From CAVSWN01 sp046728115 (GTDB lineage Bacteria; Acidobacteriota; Vicinamibacteria; Vicinamibacterales; CAVVIG01), in the NCBI GenBank assembly GCA_046728115.1, contig JBKPDW010000147.1, positions 1 to 22,241 of the forward strand: a stretch of DNA of 22,241 bases, in the 5' to 3' direction. Shown here one piece after another: positions 7,757 to 14,837 of the stretch. How positions within the stretch are numbered: the first letter of the stretch is position 1; each line of letters begins with the position of its first letter. Below the pieces are notes generated by a model. It worked only from the letters and a program-made list of their open reading frames with translations, was not told the origin of the DNA and ran no database searches. The translations under genes were made by a program, and so were the position numbers.

Positions 7757-7790
7757 GTTCGAGGTTCGACGTTCAAGGTTCGAGGTTCTG
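7755..7790. repeat. GGTTCGAGG word tract between scpB and the pseudouridine synthase gene
   Basis: The word GGTTCGAGGTTC occurs twice, at about 7756 and 7778, with GACGTTCAA between. It is a one-armed relative of the spacer palindromes. The tract begins at the last base of the scpB stop codon and also encodes the last residues (QNLEP and stop) of the convergent gene, so it has become part of a coding end. Confidence 0.55.
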
Positions 7791-8510
7791 AAGGTGCTGC
7801 TTCAACTTTCTGATTTCAGCGTCGGACAAGTCGCGCCATCGGCCCACCTTCAGGTTCGGATCCCGGATCGGGCCGATCGCGATGCGCTTCAGGCGCGTCA
7901 CGGGATGACCGATCGCGTCGCACATGTTGCGGACCTGGCGATTTCGGCCTTCGCGAATAGTGAGCAAGAGCGTTGCGGTGCTGGCGTCGCGCGCGTGCGG
8001 TCTCACCGCGACTTCGGCCGGCGCGGTACGGCGGCCATCGAGCGTGACACCGCGCGCAAGACGTTCGAGGTCGCGAGCGTCTGGCACACCCAGCACCTGC
8101 GCCTCGTAGACGCGGGCGATGCCGTGACGCGGATGCGTGAGCCGCGCGGCCAGTTCGCCGTCGTTGGTGAGCAGCACAAGCCCCTCTGAATCGAAGTCCA
8201 GCCGTCCGACGGGATACACGTACTCCCGCACACCGCGGAGCAGATCGATCACCGTGGGGCGCCGCTGGGGGTCCGAGCGTGTGGTCACGTAGCCTCGCGG
8301 CTTGTTCAGCAGCAGATATCGGTGGCGTTCGACGCCCTTCACGCGACGCCCGTCAACGCGTATGTCGTCGCGGGACGCGTCGGCCCTGGAGCCGAGCTCG
8401 CGCGTCGTCACGCCGTTCACGGTCACGCGCCCCTCGAGCATCAATCGTTCGGACGCGCGACGGGACGCGATGCCGGCTCGAGACAGAATCTTCTGCAGAC
8501 GCTCCGACAT
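7773..8510 (-). CDS. rluB: RsuA/RluB/RluE-family rRNA pseudouridine synthase
   Basis: This enzyme isomerises a uridine in ribosomal RNA; members beside scpAB are usually RluB-like and act on 23S rRNA. An S4 RNA-binding domain occupies residues 1-60 (SERLQKILSRAGIASRRASERL). The catalytic domain has LLLNKPRGYVTT and the motif GRLDFDSEGLVLLTNDG with catalytic Asp105. The family block REGRNRQVRNMCDAIGHPV, then RLKRIAIGPI, is near the end. At 245 residues its length is normal. The gene often follows scpB in the same direction; here it is inverted and convergent. Its last residues are encoded by the repeat tract at 7755-7790. The symbol is by context; RsuA or RluE cannot be fully excluded. Confidence 0.92.
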   Translation of the reverse strand: MSERLQKILSRAGIASRRASERLMLEGRVTVNGVTTRELGSRADASRDDIRVDGRRVKGVERHRYLLLNKPRGYVTTRSDPQRRPTVIDLLRGVREYVYPVGRLDFDSEGLVLLTNDGELAARLTHPRHGIARVYEAQVLGVPDARDLERLARGVTLDGRRTAPAEVAVRPHARDASTATLLLTIREGRNRQVRNMCDAIGHPVTRLKRIAIGPIRDPNLKVGRWRDLSDAEIRKLKQHLQNLEP

Positions 8511-8518
8511 TTCAGCTT

Positions 8519-8619
8519 GCAGATTTCAGACTTCAGATTTGAGGCAGATTGATTTCAGAATCGTCGAAATGCCGGAAATCTGCAATCAATCTGAAGTTTG
8601 AACTCTGAAATCTGAACTG
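8519..8619. repeat. Spacer palindrome, CAGATTTCAGA-word type
   Basis: The left arm at about 8519-8558 begins GCAGATTTCAGACTTCAG; the right arm at about 8576-8619 ends CTGAAATCTGAACTG. Blocks CAGATTTCAGA and CAGATTGATT pair between the arms, with small gaps, giving an imperfect stem of about 40 bp. It fills the spacer upstream of the pseudouridine synthase start and ends 12 nt before the hydrolase stop. Confidence 0.75.
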
Positions 8620-8631
8620 CCATGAGTGCTG

Positions 8632-9828
8632 TCAACGCGACAGCAAGTCCCCCCAGAACCCCGCGAGCTGCATCACGTCATTCGTGTGGACGGGTCGATC
8701 GGCTTCGGCGTGCGAGATCAGGCCGCTCAGCAGCAACCGCACCGGTGCATGGCCGCGCAGATCTTCGGCGAGGTACTCGGATTCGAGCGACGGGATCACG
8801 TTGTCGTCGGTCCCGTGCAGCAGGAAGATCGGAGCGGATGGCTTCGGCGACCTGGATACCGACAGCGCAGGGCTCGCGCCGTAAGCGCCGATGTAAGGCA
8901 GCAGCCGTGCACCGAGGTGCACGACATCGCGCTCGCTGACATACCGCAGCAGCGTTGCCGACGGCTCGCGCATCGTTTTGGTCAATCGCTGGAGGTCGTC
9001 GAACTCGGCCGACGCCTTTGCCTTGTCCACGTTGGTGTCGAGTGCGGACGCGTCGAGATATTGGCGGATCGCGGCCCGCAGCGGCTCGACCTGTGCCGCC
9101 GGCACGAGCCGATCGGCGATCCCCAGAAGGATCACCGCCACACCATAGTCGTGTGGCGCACGGACGAACTGGTCTTCGGTCTCGGCCGATCGCTCGGCAC
9201 GGAGCGGGATCCGATCGGACGGATACGGCTCCGCACCGGTGCACAAGTAGCGCAGCACCCGCGGCAAGTCGTCGTGGCCGCCGAACGAAAACACGTACGC
9301 GACACGATCCTTCAATGCCGGTCGCCCCGCTGCGACGATCGACAAACCTCCGCTGAAGCTGATTCCCATCATGCCGATGCGGTGTTCAGGCGACAGCCCG
9401 GAGTCTGACGCAAGCCACGACGCGGCCTGCTCGATTTCATCGGTGATCGCCGAGGTGATTTCGAATCTCGACAGCTCCCGGATGTCCGGTGTCACGACGG
9501 TAACCCCGCTCGCCGCCAACTGCCGCGCCAGGCGGACCAGCCGCGGTTCGTCGATGCCTGATGGATGAAGACCCGAGACGAGCAGCGCCGTCGGGTGACT
9601 TCGTGTGGCAGGCTCGTACACACGAGCACGCAGCGGGCCGCGCAATGCCGGAATCGTGAGTTCGCGTTCGGCCACGCCACGTACGCCGTAGTCGGCGACC
9701 TGTCGCAGCGTCCCGTGCATGTCTGCCGCGCGGATGACGAAAGACAGCCCGTGCACGTACGGCGCCGTGATGATGCCCGCTCCTCCAATCGTGATCGACA
9801 CTGCGAAGAGGCTGACGAGCCGGCGCAT
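8632..9828 (-). CDS. Membrane-anchored alpha/beta hydrolase
   Basis: The first 30 residues form a signal peptide or signal anchor (SLFAVSITIGGAGIITAPYV), so the enzyme acts on the periplasmic side. The fold is an alpha/beta hydrolase, close in style to dienelactone-hydrolase or acyl-peptidase domains. The expected nucleophile is Ser157 in MGISFSGG, where the last Gly of the usual GxSxG is Ser. The acid is the Asp in HGTDDNVIP and the base is the His in ISHAEADRP near the end. A long insertion of about 120 residues between the nucleophile and the acid probably forms a lid. The substrate is unknown; an esterase is the safest guess. The gene is divergent from cmk, with the palindrome 9852-9932 between them. 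Confidence 0.8.
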   Translation of the reverse strand: MRRLVSLFAVSITIGGAGIITAPYVHGLSFVIRAADMHGTLRQVADYGVRGVAERELTIPALRGPLRARVYEPATRSHPTALLVSGLHPSGIDEPRLVRLARQLAASGVTVVTPDIRELSRFEITSAITDEIEQAASWLASDSGLSPEHRIGMMGISFSGGLSIVAAGRPALKDRVAYVFSFGGHDDLPRVLRYLCTGAEPYPSDRIPLRAERSAETEDQFVRAPHDYGVAVILLGIADRLVPAAQVEPLRAAIRQYLDASALDTNVDKAKASAEFDDLQRLTKTMREPSATLLRYVSERDVVHLGARLLPYIGAYGASPALSVSRSPKPSAPIFLLHGTDDNVIPSLESEYLAEDLRGHAPVRLLLSGLISHAEADRPVHTNDVMQLAGFWGDLLSR

Positions 9829-9851
9829 AGACGGATGTTACACTCACATTG

Positions 9852-9932
9852 CAAATTGCAGATTGCAAAGTGACTTCATGAGTCAGAAATCTGCCATGAA
9901 TCAGCAATGAGCACTCTGCAATCCGCAATTTG
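9852..9932. repeat. Spacer palindrome, AATTGCAGATTGCA-word type
   Basis: Arms of 21 nt at 9852-9872 (starts CAAATTGCAGATTGCA) and 9912-9932 (ends CCGCAATTTG) pair at 19 of 21 positions. Both mismatches still allow G-U pairing in one transcript direction. The loop is 39 nt and holds the related words CAGAAATCTGCCATGAATCAG. It lies in the divergent spacer between the hydrolase gene and cmk and ends 8 nt before the cmk start. Confidence 0.8.
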
Positions 9933-9940
9933 AAACTGCC

Positions 9941-10606
9941 ATGCGCAAGCTCATAGTGGCCATTGACGGCCCGTCGGGTGCAGGAAAGGGCACCGTGGCC
10001 CGCGCGGTCGCGAGGGAGCTCGGCTATCGTCACGTGGACAGCGGTGCGATGTACCGCGCGGTGGCCTGGAAGGCGCTGCGCGATCGGGTCGCTCTGCATG
10101 ACGAGGAGGCGGTGACGGCGCTCGCCGAACACTCGACTGTCGTCGTGACCGAAACAGCGGTCGCCATCGACGAGGTGGACGTCACCCACGCCATTCGCAC
10201 GCCCAAAATCGATCAGGCTGCTGCCGCGGTGGCTCGGCTTCCGAATGTGCGTGCGGTGCTCGTACGGCTGCAACGCGACCTTGGCGTCCACGGCGGCATC
10301 GTGATGGAAGGTCGCGACATCGGCACCGTTGTCTTTCCAGCAGCCGACGTGAAAATCTATCTCGACGCGTCGCCCGAGGAGCGAGCGCGCCGGCGGGCCG
10401 CAGACCCAGCCCACTTCAGGATTCCCGCCGCTGTCGCCGATGTCGCCACTCAGTTGACCGTGCGCGACGAACTCGATCGCACGCGAACAGCCTCGCCGCT
10501 GTATGCGGCCGCCGACGCACACGTCATCGACACGACGGGCAAAAGCGTCGAAGATGTGACGAGGGAAGTGATGCGCGTTATCGGGCGCAAATCTGAAATG
10601 AAGTGA
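9941..10606 (+). CDS. cmk: Cytidylate kinase
   Basis: Phosphorylates CMP and dCMP with ATP in pyrimidine nucleotide salvage. The Walker A loop is GPSGAGKGT at residues 10-18. The CMP-binding stretch YRHVDSGAMYRAVAWKAL follows, and the EGRDIGTVVFP block with VKIYLDASPEERARRR is intact. The end contains the family TVRDELDRTRTASPL segment. At 221 residues its length is normal. cmk upstream of rpsA is a widespread order; here a gene on the other strand is wedged between them. The final residues (KSEMK) are encoded by the edge of the palindrome that follows. No clear Shine-Dalgarno sequence is present because a palindrome abuts the start. Confidence 0.96.
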   Translation: MRKLIVAIDGPSGAGKGTVARAVARELGYRHVDSGAMYRAVAWKALRDRVALHDEEAVTALAEHSTVVVTETAVAIDEVDVTHAIRTPKIDQAAAAVARLPNVRAVLVRLQRDLGVHGGIVMEGRDIGTVVFPAADVKIYLDASPEERARRRAADPAHFRIPAAVADVATQLTVRDELDRTRTASPLYAAADAHVIDTTGKSVEDVTREVMRVIGRKSEMK

Positions 10607-10608
10607 AG

Positions 10609-10692
10609 AGTCTGAAGTCTCAAGTTTCAAGTCTCAGGTCTCAAGTCAGTGGGAAACGCCAGTTCTGACTTCAGACTTGAGACTTCAGACTT
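10609..10692. repeat. Spacer palindrome, AGTCTGAAGTCTCAAG-word type, possible bidirectional terminator
   Basis: Left arm 10609-10633 pairs with the right arm 10667-10692 at about 23 of 25 positions; both are permutations of AGTCTGAAG, TCTCAAG and TTTCAAG. The right arm is followed by TTTT and a T-rich run (10690-10708). The element lies between two converging genes, so it could end transcription of cmk. It is about 95 nt with the flanking words. Confidence 0.8.
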
Positions 10693-10701
10693 TTCGAATT
10701 T

Positions 10702-11340
10702 CTATTTTCTATCCTTGTAATCTTCAGAGGACGCCGGATCCAACTCCCATCGGTGCTTGTCGCGTTCACCGACCTTCTCGCTGGATTTCAGCTCCTCGTT
10801 GTCCTCGTAGAGGACTCCCAGTGCCTTGCCGATGTCTTCGACGACGTCCATGTCGGGGCTCGGGTTGTCGCCGCCGGCCACTTCGTCTCCCGTGAAATAC
10901 GCGTCTTCGAGATCGACATCGAGGTCTCCGCCGGCGATATCTGCCGACAGCCCCGCATCCCTGGCGCGTCTCTCGTGCTCCTCGCGGCCGCTGCGCGCGG
11001 CCGAGCCGCGACGGTCCATGTTCAGCGACGACGGCGGTGTGGGAACGCGTTCGCTGTCGTCGAGCGTTCGACGAACGCGATCGAGACGCGGCGTCTTCTT
11101 GGTCGAGGGAGTGGTTTTCGGAGACGTCGCCCGCGTGCGACCGGCACTGGACGCTGCGGCCGGCCGCCGCGCATGCCGCGCGCCGCGTTTCCGAGCAGTC
11201 TTCTTCGTCGGTCGCTTGACCGAGCGTCGACGTCGCGCTGCGCGGCCCTGAGCTTGTCGACGGGCCGAACGCTTGACCGCACTTCCGCGCCGGGCCGATC
11301 GGGCCGGTTTTCGCCTCCGTCTCCCCTTGGTTCTGGCCAT
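10702..11340 (-). CDS. Basic-tailed protein resembling DUF6335
   Basis: The first 60-70 residues are almost entirely Arg, Lys, Ala and Ser (KRSARRQAQGRAARRRRS and similar), like a histone-H1 tail, and would bind nucleic acid or acidic partners. The second half is acidic and better conserved in style: EDAYFTGDEVAGGDNPSP, then DMDVVEDIGKALGVLYEDNEEL and DKHRWELDPASSEDY. That half matches my memory of DUF6335, a domain of unknown function in cyanobacteria and acidobacteria. No signal peptide or membrane segment is seen. A ribosome site (AAAGGA) lies 8 nt before the ATG. The gene is opposite to cmk and rpsA and divergent from rpsA, sharing its promoter region. Function unknown. Confidence 0.75.
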   Translation of the reverse strand: MARTKGRRRRKPARSARRGSAVKRSARRQAQGRAARRRRSVKRPTKKTARKRGARHARRPAAASSAGRTRATSPKTTPSTKKTPRLDRVRRTLDDSERVPTPPSSLNMDRRGSAARSGREEHERRARDAGLSADIAGGDLDVDLEDAYFTGDEVAGGDNPSPDMDVVEDIGKALGVLYEDNEELKSSEKVGERDKHRWELDPASSEDYKDRK

Positions 11341-11361
11341 GGCTCAGGTCCTTTCAGAACC

Positions 11362-11405
11362 TTGACAGTTCGCCGATAAGTGTCGTACGCTCTACTGCTT
11401 ATCGG
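11362..11405 (+). promoter_or_regulatory. rpsA promoter with an 8-bp dyad
   Basis: A perfect -35 box TTGACA (11362-11367) is followed 18 nt later by a weaker -10, TACGCT (11386-11391). An exact inverted repeat, CCGATAAG at 11373-11380 and CTTATCGG at 11398-11405, straddles the -10 and the expected transcription start. It could be a repressor operator or a hairpin at the 5' end of the rpsA leader. The leader of about 105 nt ends with Shine-Dalgarno AGAGGAGG at 11486-11493. Confidence 0.55.
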
Positions 11406-11504
11406 AATTCAGAGCACCCCATTCAGGAGCCGGCGCCCCACGGATCCAATCCCGCGCGCCCGCCCAGTCTGCTCACGAATTCGCCAGAGGAGGACGCGCA
11501 CGGC

Positions 11505-13307
11505 ATGACGAAGGTAGACGACGAGAACACTTCCGGTTCACCGAGCGGCGGCGTGGCTGCAACCACGGAGCGTCCGGAACGCGGTGAACGGACCGATCGA
11601 GGCGTCCTCAAGGCCCGACCGCGCGACGAGGACGATCAGATCGACCCCGCCGAATACGCCAAGCTGCTGGACATCTACGATAACAGCTTCCGGAACATCG
11701 CGGAAGGCGAGGTTGTCAAAGGGACGGTCCTCAAGGTCACGCCGTCGGAAGTGATCGTGGACGTCGGGTACAAGTCCGAAGGCATCATCCAGATCAACGA
11801 ATTCCTCGACGAGACCGGCGAGGTCACCGTTCAGCCCGGCGACATCGTCGACGTGCTCCTCGAGCGCACCGAAGATCGCGACGGTTACGTCGTCCTCTCG
11901 CGCGAAAAAGCCGAGAAGATGAAGATCTGGGACGAGGTCGAGAAGGCCTATGCAGAGCGCAAGGTCGTAATCGGCCGTGTCATCGAGCGGATCAAGGGCG
12001 GGCTCGCCGTGGACATCGGCGTGCGGGCGTTCCTGCCGGGATCACAAATCGACGTGCGTCCAGTACGCAACCTCGACGCGCTGCGCGGCCAGGAACTGCG
12101 CATGCGCGTGATCAAGGTGAACAAGAAGCGCGGCAACATCGTGCTGTCGCGGAAGGCGCTCCTCGAAGAGGAGAACGCCGAGAAGAAGAAGCACACGCTC
12201 GAGACGCTGGCCGAAGGCAAGGTGCTCAAGGGCGTCGTCAAGAACATCACGGACTACGGCGCGTTCATCGATCTGGGCGGCATCGACGGCCTGCTGCACA
12301 TCACGGATATGTCGTGGGGCCGCGTCGGCCATCCCTCCGAGCTGTTCAAGGTGAACGACGAGATCGACGTGATCGTGCTGAAGTACGACCCGGCGACCGA
12401 GCGCGTCTCGCTGGGCCACAAGCAGCTCATCACCGATCCTTGGGCGAACGTGATGGATCGGTATCCGGTTGGGGCCCGCATGTCGGGCAAAGTCGTGAGC
12501 CTGACCGACTACGGCGCGTTCGTCGAGCTCGAGCCTGGCGTCGAGGGGCTGATCCACGTCAGCGAGATGTCGTGGAGCAAGCGCGTCAAGCACCCGTCGA
12601 AGATTCTCAACATCGGCGATTCGGTGGACGCCATGGTCCTGGGCGTGGACCCGACGGCGCGCCGGATCTCGCTGGGTCTCAAGCAGGTCGAGAGCAATCC
12701 GTGGCACGACCTCGCCGACAAATACCCGGTCGGCGCCAAGATCACGGGCAAAGTGCGCAACCTGACCGAATTCGGCGCGTTCGTGGAGGTGGAAGAGGAG
12801 ATCGACGGCCTCATCCACATCTCGGACATGTCGTGGAGCAAACGCATCAAGCACCCATCCGAGGTGCTGAAGAAGGGCGACGTCGTCGAGGCGATGGTGT
12901 TGAACATCGACGCCGAGAATCAGCGATTGTCGCTCGGCCTCAAGCAGCTGGCCACCGATATCTGGGACGACTTCTTCTCGCGCCACCACGTGGGCGATAC
13001 GATCGAGGGCAAGGTCGTGCGGATGACGAATTTCGGGGCCTTCGTCGAACTCGACGAGGGAATCGAGGGCCTCATCCACGTGTCGGAGTTCGACGACTCG
13101 CAGCACGCGGGCAAGGACGGCAAGATCGAGCTGACCGTCGGCGAAACGTACCCGATGAAGATCATCAAGCTCGCACCGTCCGAACGGAAGATCGGTCTGT
13201 CGATCCGCGCGCTGAAGTCGGACGAATTCCGCGCGGACTGGGAGTCGTACCAGGAAAGCGTCGGCGACGGCACCGCCACTCTGGGAGATCACTTCAGAAA
13301 CCGGTAA
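11505..13307 (+). CDS. rpsA: 30S ribosomal protein S1
   Basis: S1 binds mRNA on the 30S subunit and helps initiation, especially on transcripts without a strong ribosome site, which several genes here lack. Six S1 (OB-fold) domains follow an acidic, variable N-terminus of about 60 residues. They begin near GEVVKGTVLKV, RKVVIGRVIER, GKVLKGVVKNI, GARMSGKVVSL, GAKITGKVRNL and GDTIEGKVVRM. Domains 3-5 carry the YGAF or FGAF and GLxHI/VSxMSW signatures and are the most alike. The 600-residue length fits a six-domain S1. The ATG at 11505 has AGAGGAGG 11 nt upstream. It is followed by an IHF/HU gene, a common pairing. Confidence 0.98.
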   Translation: MTKVDDENTSGSPSGGVAATTERPERGERTDRGVLKARPRDEDDQIDPAEYAKLLDIYDNSFRNIAEGEVVKGTVLKVTPSEVIVDVGYKSEGIIQINEFLDETGEVTVQPGDIVDVLLERTEDRDGYVVLSREKAEKMKIWDEVEKAYAERKVVIGRVIERIKGGLAVDIGVRAFLPGSQIDVRPVRNLDALRGQELRMRVIKVNKKRGNIVLSRKALLEEENAEKKKHTLETLAEGKVLKGVVKNITDYGAFIDLGGIDGLLHITDMSWGRVGHPSELFKVNDEIDVIVLKYDPATERVSLGHKQLITDPWANVMDRYPVGARMSGKVVSLTDYGAFVELEPGVEGLIHVSEMSWSKRVKHPSKILNIGDSVDAMVLGVDPTARRISLGLKQVESNPWHDLADKYPVGAKITGKVRNLTEFGAFVEVEEEIDGLIHISDMSWSKRIKHPSEVLKKGDVVEAMVLNIDAENQRLSLGLKQLATDIWDDFFSRHHVGDTIEGKVVRMTNFGAFVELDEGIEGLIHVSEFDDSQHAGKDGKIELTVGETYPMKIIKLAPSERKIGLSIRALKSDEFRADWESYQESVGDGTATLGDHFRNR

Positions 13308-13328
13308 GGGGTTACGTTACGGGCCAAA

Positions 13329-13372
13329 GGCGTGAGGGATCGGAAAACTGGCCAATCCCGAAACTCCACGCC
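13329..13372. repeat. Short spacer palindrome after rpsA
   Basis: GGCGTG at 13329-13334 pairs with CACGCC at 13367-13372, and GGGAT at 13336-13340 with ATCCC at 13355-13359, with an uneven internal bulge. A further AATCCC follows at 13375-13380. There is no T-run, so a simple terminator is not supported. Confidence 0.5.
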
Positions 13373-13401
13373 CGAATCCCGCACAGAGGCAGTGAGGCAG
13401 C

Positions 13402-13749
13402 ATGACCAACGGCAGCATGACGAAGGCGGAGCTGGTCGAAGAGGTCTCGCGAGTGTCGGATCTGACCAAGAAGCATTCCGAAGTGATCGTCGATACCGTG
13501 TTTCGGAGCATCATCGACGCGCTGCATCGGGGCGAGAAGATCGAACTGCGGGGATTTGGCAGCTTTCGGCTGCGCAAGCGCGAGCCGCGCAAGGGTCGCA
13601 ACCCGAAGACCGGCGACAAGGTGGACGTGCCGCCGAAGAAGGTGCCGTACTTCAAGCCCGGGAAAGAGCTGAAGGAATTGATCAACAAGGAGGCCCCGAC
13701 GGTCAGCTCGCCGGCCGGAAATTCTCCGCCCGACGCCCTGGCTGTCTGA
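13402..13749 (+). CDS. HU/IHF-family DNA-bending protein (IHF beta-like)
   Basis: Bends DNA as part of the nucleoid. The N-terminal helices (MTKAELVEEVSRVSDLTKKH) lead into the dimer core. The strand and turn GEKIELRGFGSFRLRKREPR is followed by the DNA-wrapping arm KGRNPKTGDKVDVPPKKVPY. FKPGKELKELIN closes the fold. The protein has 115 residues, with a non-conserved tail of about 20 after the fold. A start at the second ATG (13417) would fit the family even better; I keep the first because GAGGCAG precedes it weakly. Position right after rpsA matches the IHF-beta gene order of other bacteria, though many phyla annotate such genes simply as HU. Confidence 0.93.
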   Translation: MTNGSMTKAELVEEVSRVSDLTKKHSEVIVDTVFRSIIDALHRGEKIELRGFGSFRLRKREPRKGRNPKTGDKVDVPPKKVPYFKPGKELKELINKEAPTVSSPAGNSPPDALAV

Positions 13750-13756
13750 CGAGTGG

Positions 13757-13860
13757 AGGTCTGAAGTTTCAAGTCTCAAGTCTGAAGTCTCGAGGAACTC
13801 TTGGTGACCTTCGATTTGAGGCTTGCACCTCGAGACTTCAAACTTCAGACTTGACACTTG
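13757..13860. repeat. Spacer palindrome, TGAAGTCTCGAGG stem
   Basis: A perfect 13-bp stem joins TGAAGTCTCGAGG (13783-13795) to CCTCGAGACTTCA (13828-13840). Outside it, AAGTCTCAAGTC on the left and AACTTCAGACTTGACACTTG on the right can extend the pairing with gaps. The words are the same as in the element at 10609-10692. It fills the gap between the IHF/HU gene and the HIT gene and touches the HIT start codon. Confidence 0.8.
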
Positions 13861-14358
13861 ATGGAACGCCTCTGGTCACCCTGGCGCCTCGCGTATGTCA
13901 GCAGCGCGAGCGCCGGTGACGTCGCCTGCATCTTCTGTGAGGCCGCCGCGTCCGAAGCTCACGACCTCGTGCTGATTCGCAGCCGCGCCTGTTACGCCAT
14001 CCTCAATCTGTACCCGTACAACAACGGCCATCTGATGGTGGCGCCGAACCGCCACGTCGCGAACCTCGCAGCCACCTCGGCTGACGAGCAGGCGGAGTTG
14101 ATGCGGCTGACGCGGCACGCGGAAATCGCGCTGACAGAGGCGTACACACCGCAGGGCATCAACATCGGCATCAATCTCGGACGGCCTGCCGGCGCCGGTG
14201 TTCTCGATCATCTCCACGTCCATCTCGTCCCCCGCTGGAACGGCGACACGAACTTCATGACCGTCGTCGCCAACACGCGCGTGCTGCCGGAGGACCTTTC
14301 GCAAACGGCGGCTCGCCTCCGGCCGATCTTCGAGAGGCTCGCTCTCGAGGACCGTTGA
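13861..14358 (+). CDS. HIT-family nucleotide hydrolase/phosphorylase
   Basis: Histidine-triad proteins hydrolyse or transfer nucleotidyl groups, often from Ap4A-like dinucleotides or AMP conjugates. The triad is HLHVHLV at residues 117-123 in LDHLHVHLVPRW. The N-terminal ERLWSPWRLAYV and CIFC (23-26) resemble Ap4A phosphorylase-like HIT proteins of Mycobacterium. The NGHLMVAPNRHV segment is the usual substrate-pocket strand. The protein has 165 residues. The start is ATG 13861; a TTG one codon upstream belongs to the palindrome. No ribosome site is visible, since the palindrome occupies the place where one would be. The substrate is uncertain. Confidence 0.93.
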   Translation: MERLWSPWRLAYVSSASAGDVACIFCEAAASEAHDLVLIRSRACYAILNLYPYNNGHLMVAPNRHVANLAATSADEQAELMRLTRHAEIALTEAYTPQGINIGINLGRPAGAGVLDHLHVHLVPRWNGDTNFMTVVANTRVLPEDLSQTAARLRPIFERLALEDR

Positions 14359-14381
14359 GGACTTCAGATTTCGGCGTTCAG

Positions 14382-14800
14382 ATGCGGTTCCAGCGCGAAG
14401 CGTGCGCGGCCTCCGCGCTGAACTATCCGCACATCTGCACGATCCACGATACCGGCGACGAGGACGAGCATCAATTCATCGTGATGGAACTGCTCGAAGG
14501 GCGAACCCTCAAGCACGTCATCGCCGGCGGCCCCTGCCGATCGAGCAGCTCGTGCAGGTGGGCATCGAAATCGCCGATGCGCTCGATGCCGCTCACTGCA
14601 AAGGGATTTTACCGGCGCGACGACCGGATTGATTTTCGGCGCGGTCCTCAAGCGCGCGCCGACGCCGCCGGTGCGGATCAATCCCGACGTCCCGGAGGAC
14701 GTCGAGCGCGTCATCAAGACCGCGCTCGAGAAAGACCGGGCGCTCCGGTATCGCGCCGACGTACCTGTCGAGCCAGTCGAGGCTTTCCTTGATTCTGCTG
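14382..14800 (+). pseudogene. Broken serine/threonine protein kinase, fragment 1
   Basis: Three frames are needed to follow the homology. Frame 0 (14382-14530) gives RFQREACAASALNYPHICTI...FIVMELLEGRTLKHVIAGG, the alphaC to hinge part. A one-base loss in the C run 14531-14534 moves it to frame 2, giving LPIEQLVQVGIEIADALDAAH-CKGI. At about 14605 the sequence jumps to FTGATTGLIFGAVLKRAPTP in frame 1 and on to the C-lobe end (EDVERVIKTALEKDRALRY). The jump removes about 100 residues, including the HRD, DFG and APE motifs. The glycine loop and catalytic lysine at the N-terminus are also missing. It cannot be an active kinase. Confidence 0.85.
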
Positions 14801-14837
14801 TTTCGCGGCGCGAGCGTTCGTGGCTAAATTATTGCTG

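Noticed and set aside
10609..10692. CRISPR-like repeat array
   Set aside because: The repeated words are adjacent and permuted, arranged in two complementary arms, with no spacers of regular length and no cas genes nearby.
12042..13292. A 416-codon minus-strand frame within rpsA
   Set aside because: It mirrors the repeated S1 domains (its own repetition follows theirs), so it is a shadow of rpsA.
13329..13372. Intrinsic terminator after rpsA
   Set aside because: The stem is bulged and no T-run follows; it fits better as a weak member of the spacer palindromes.
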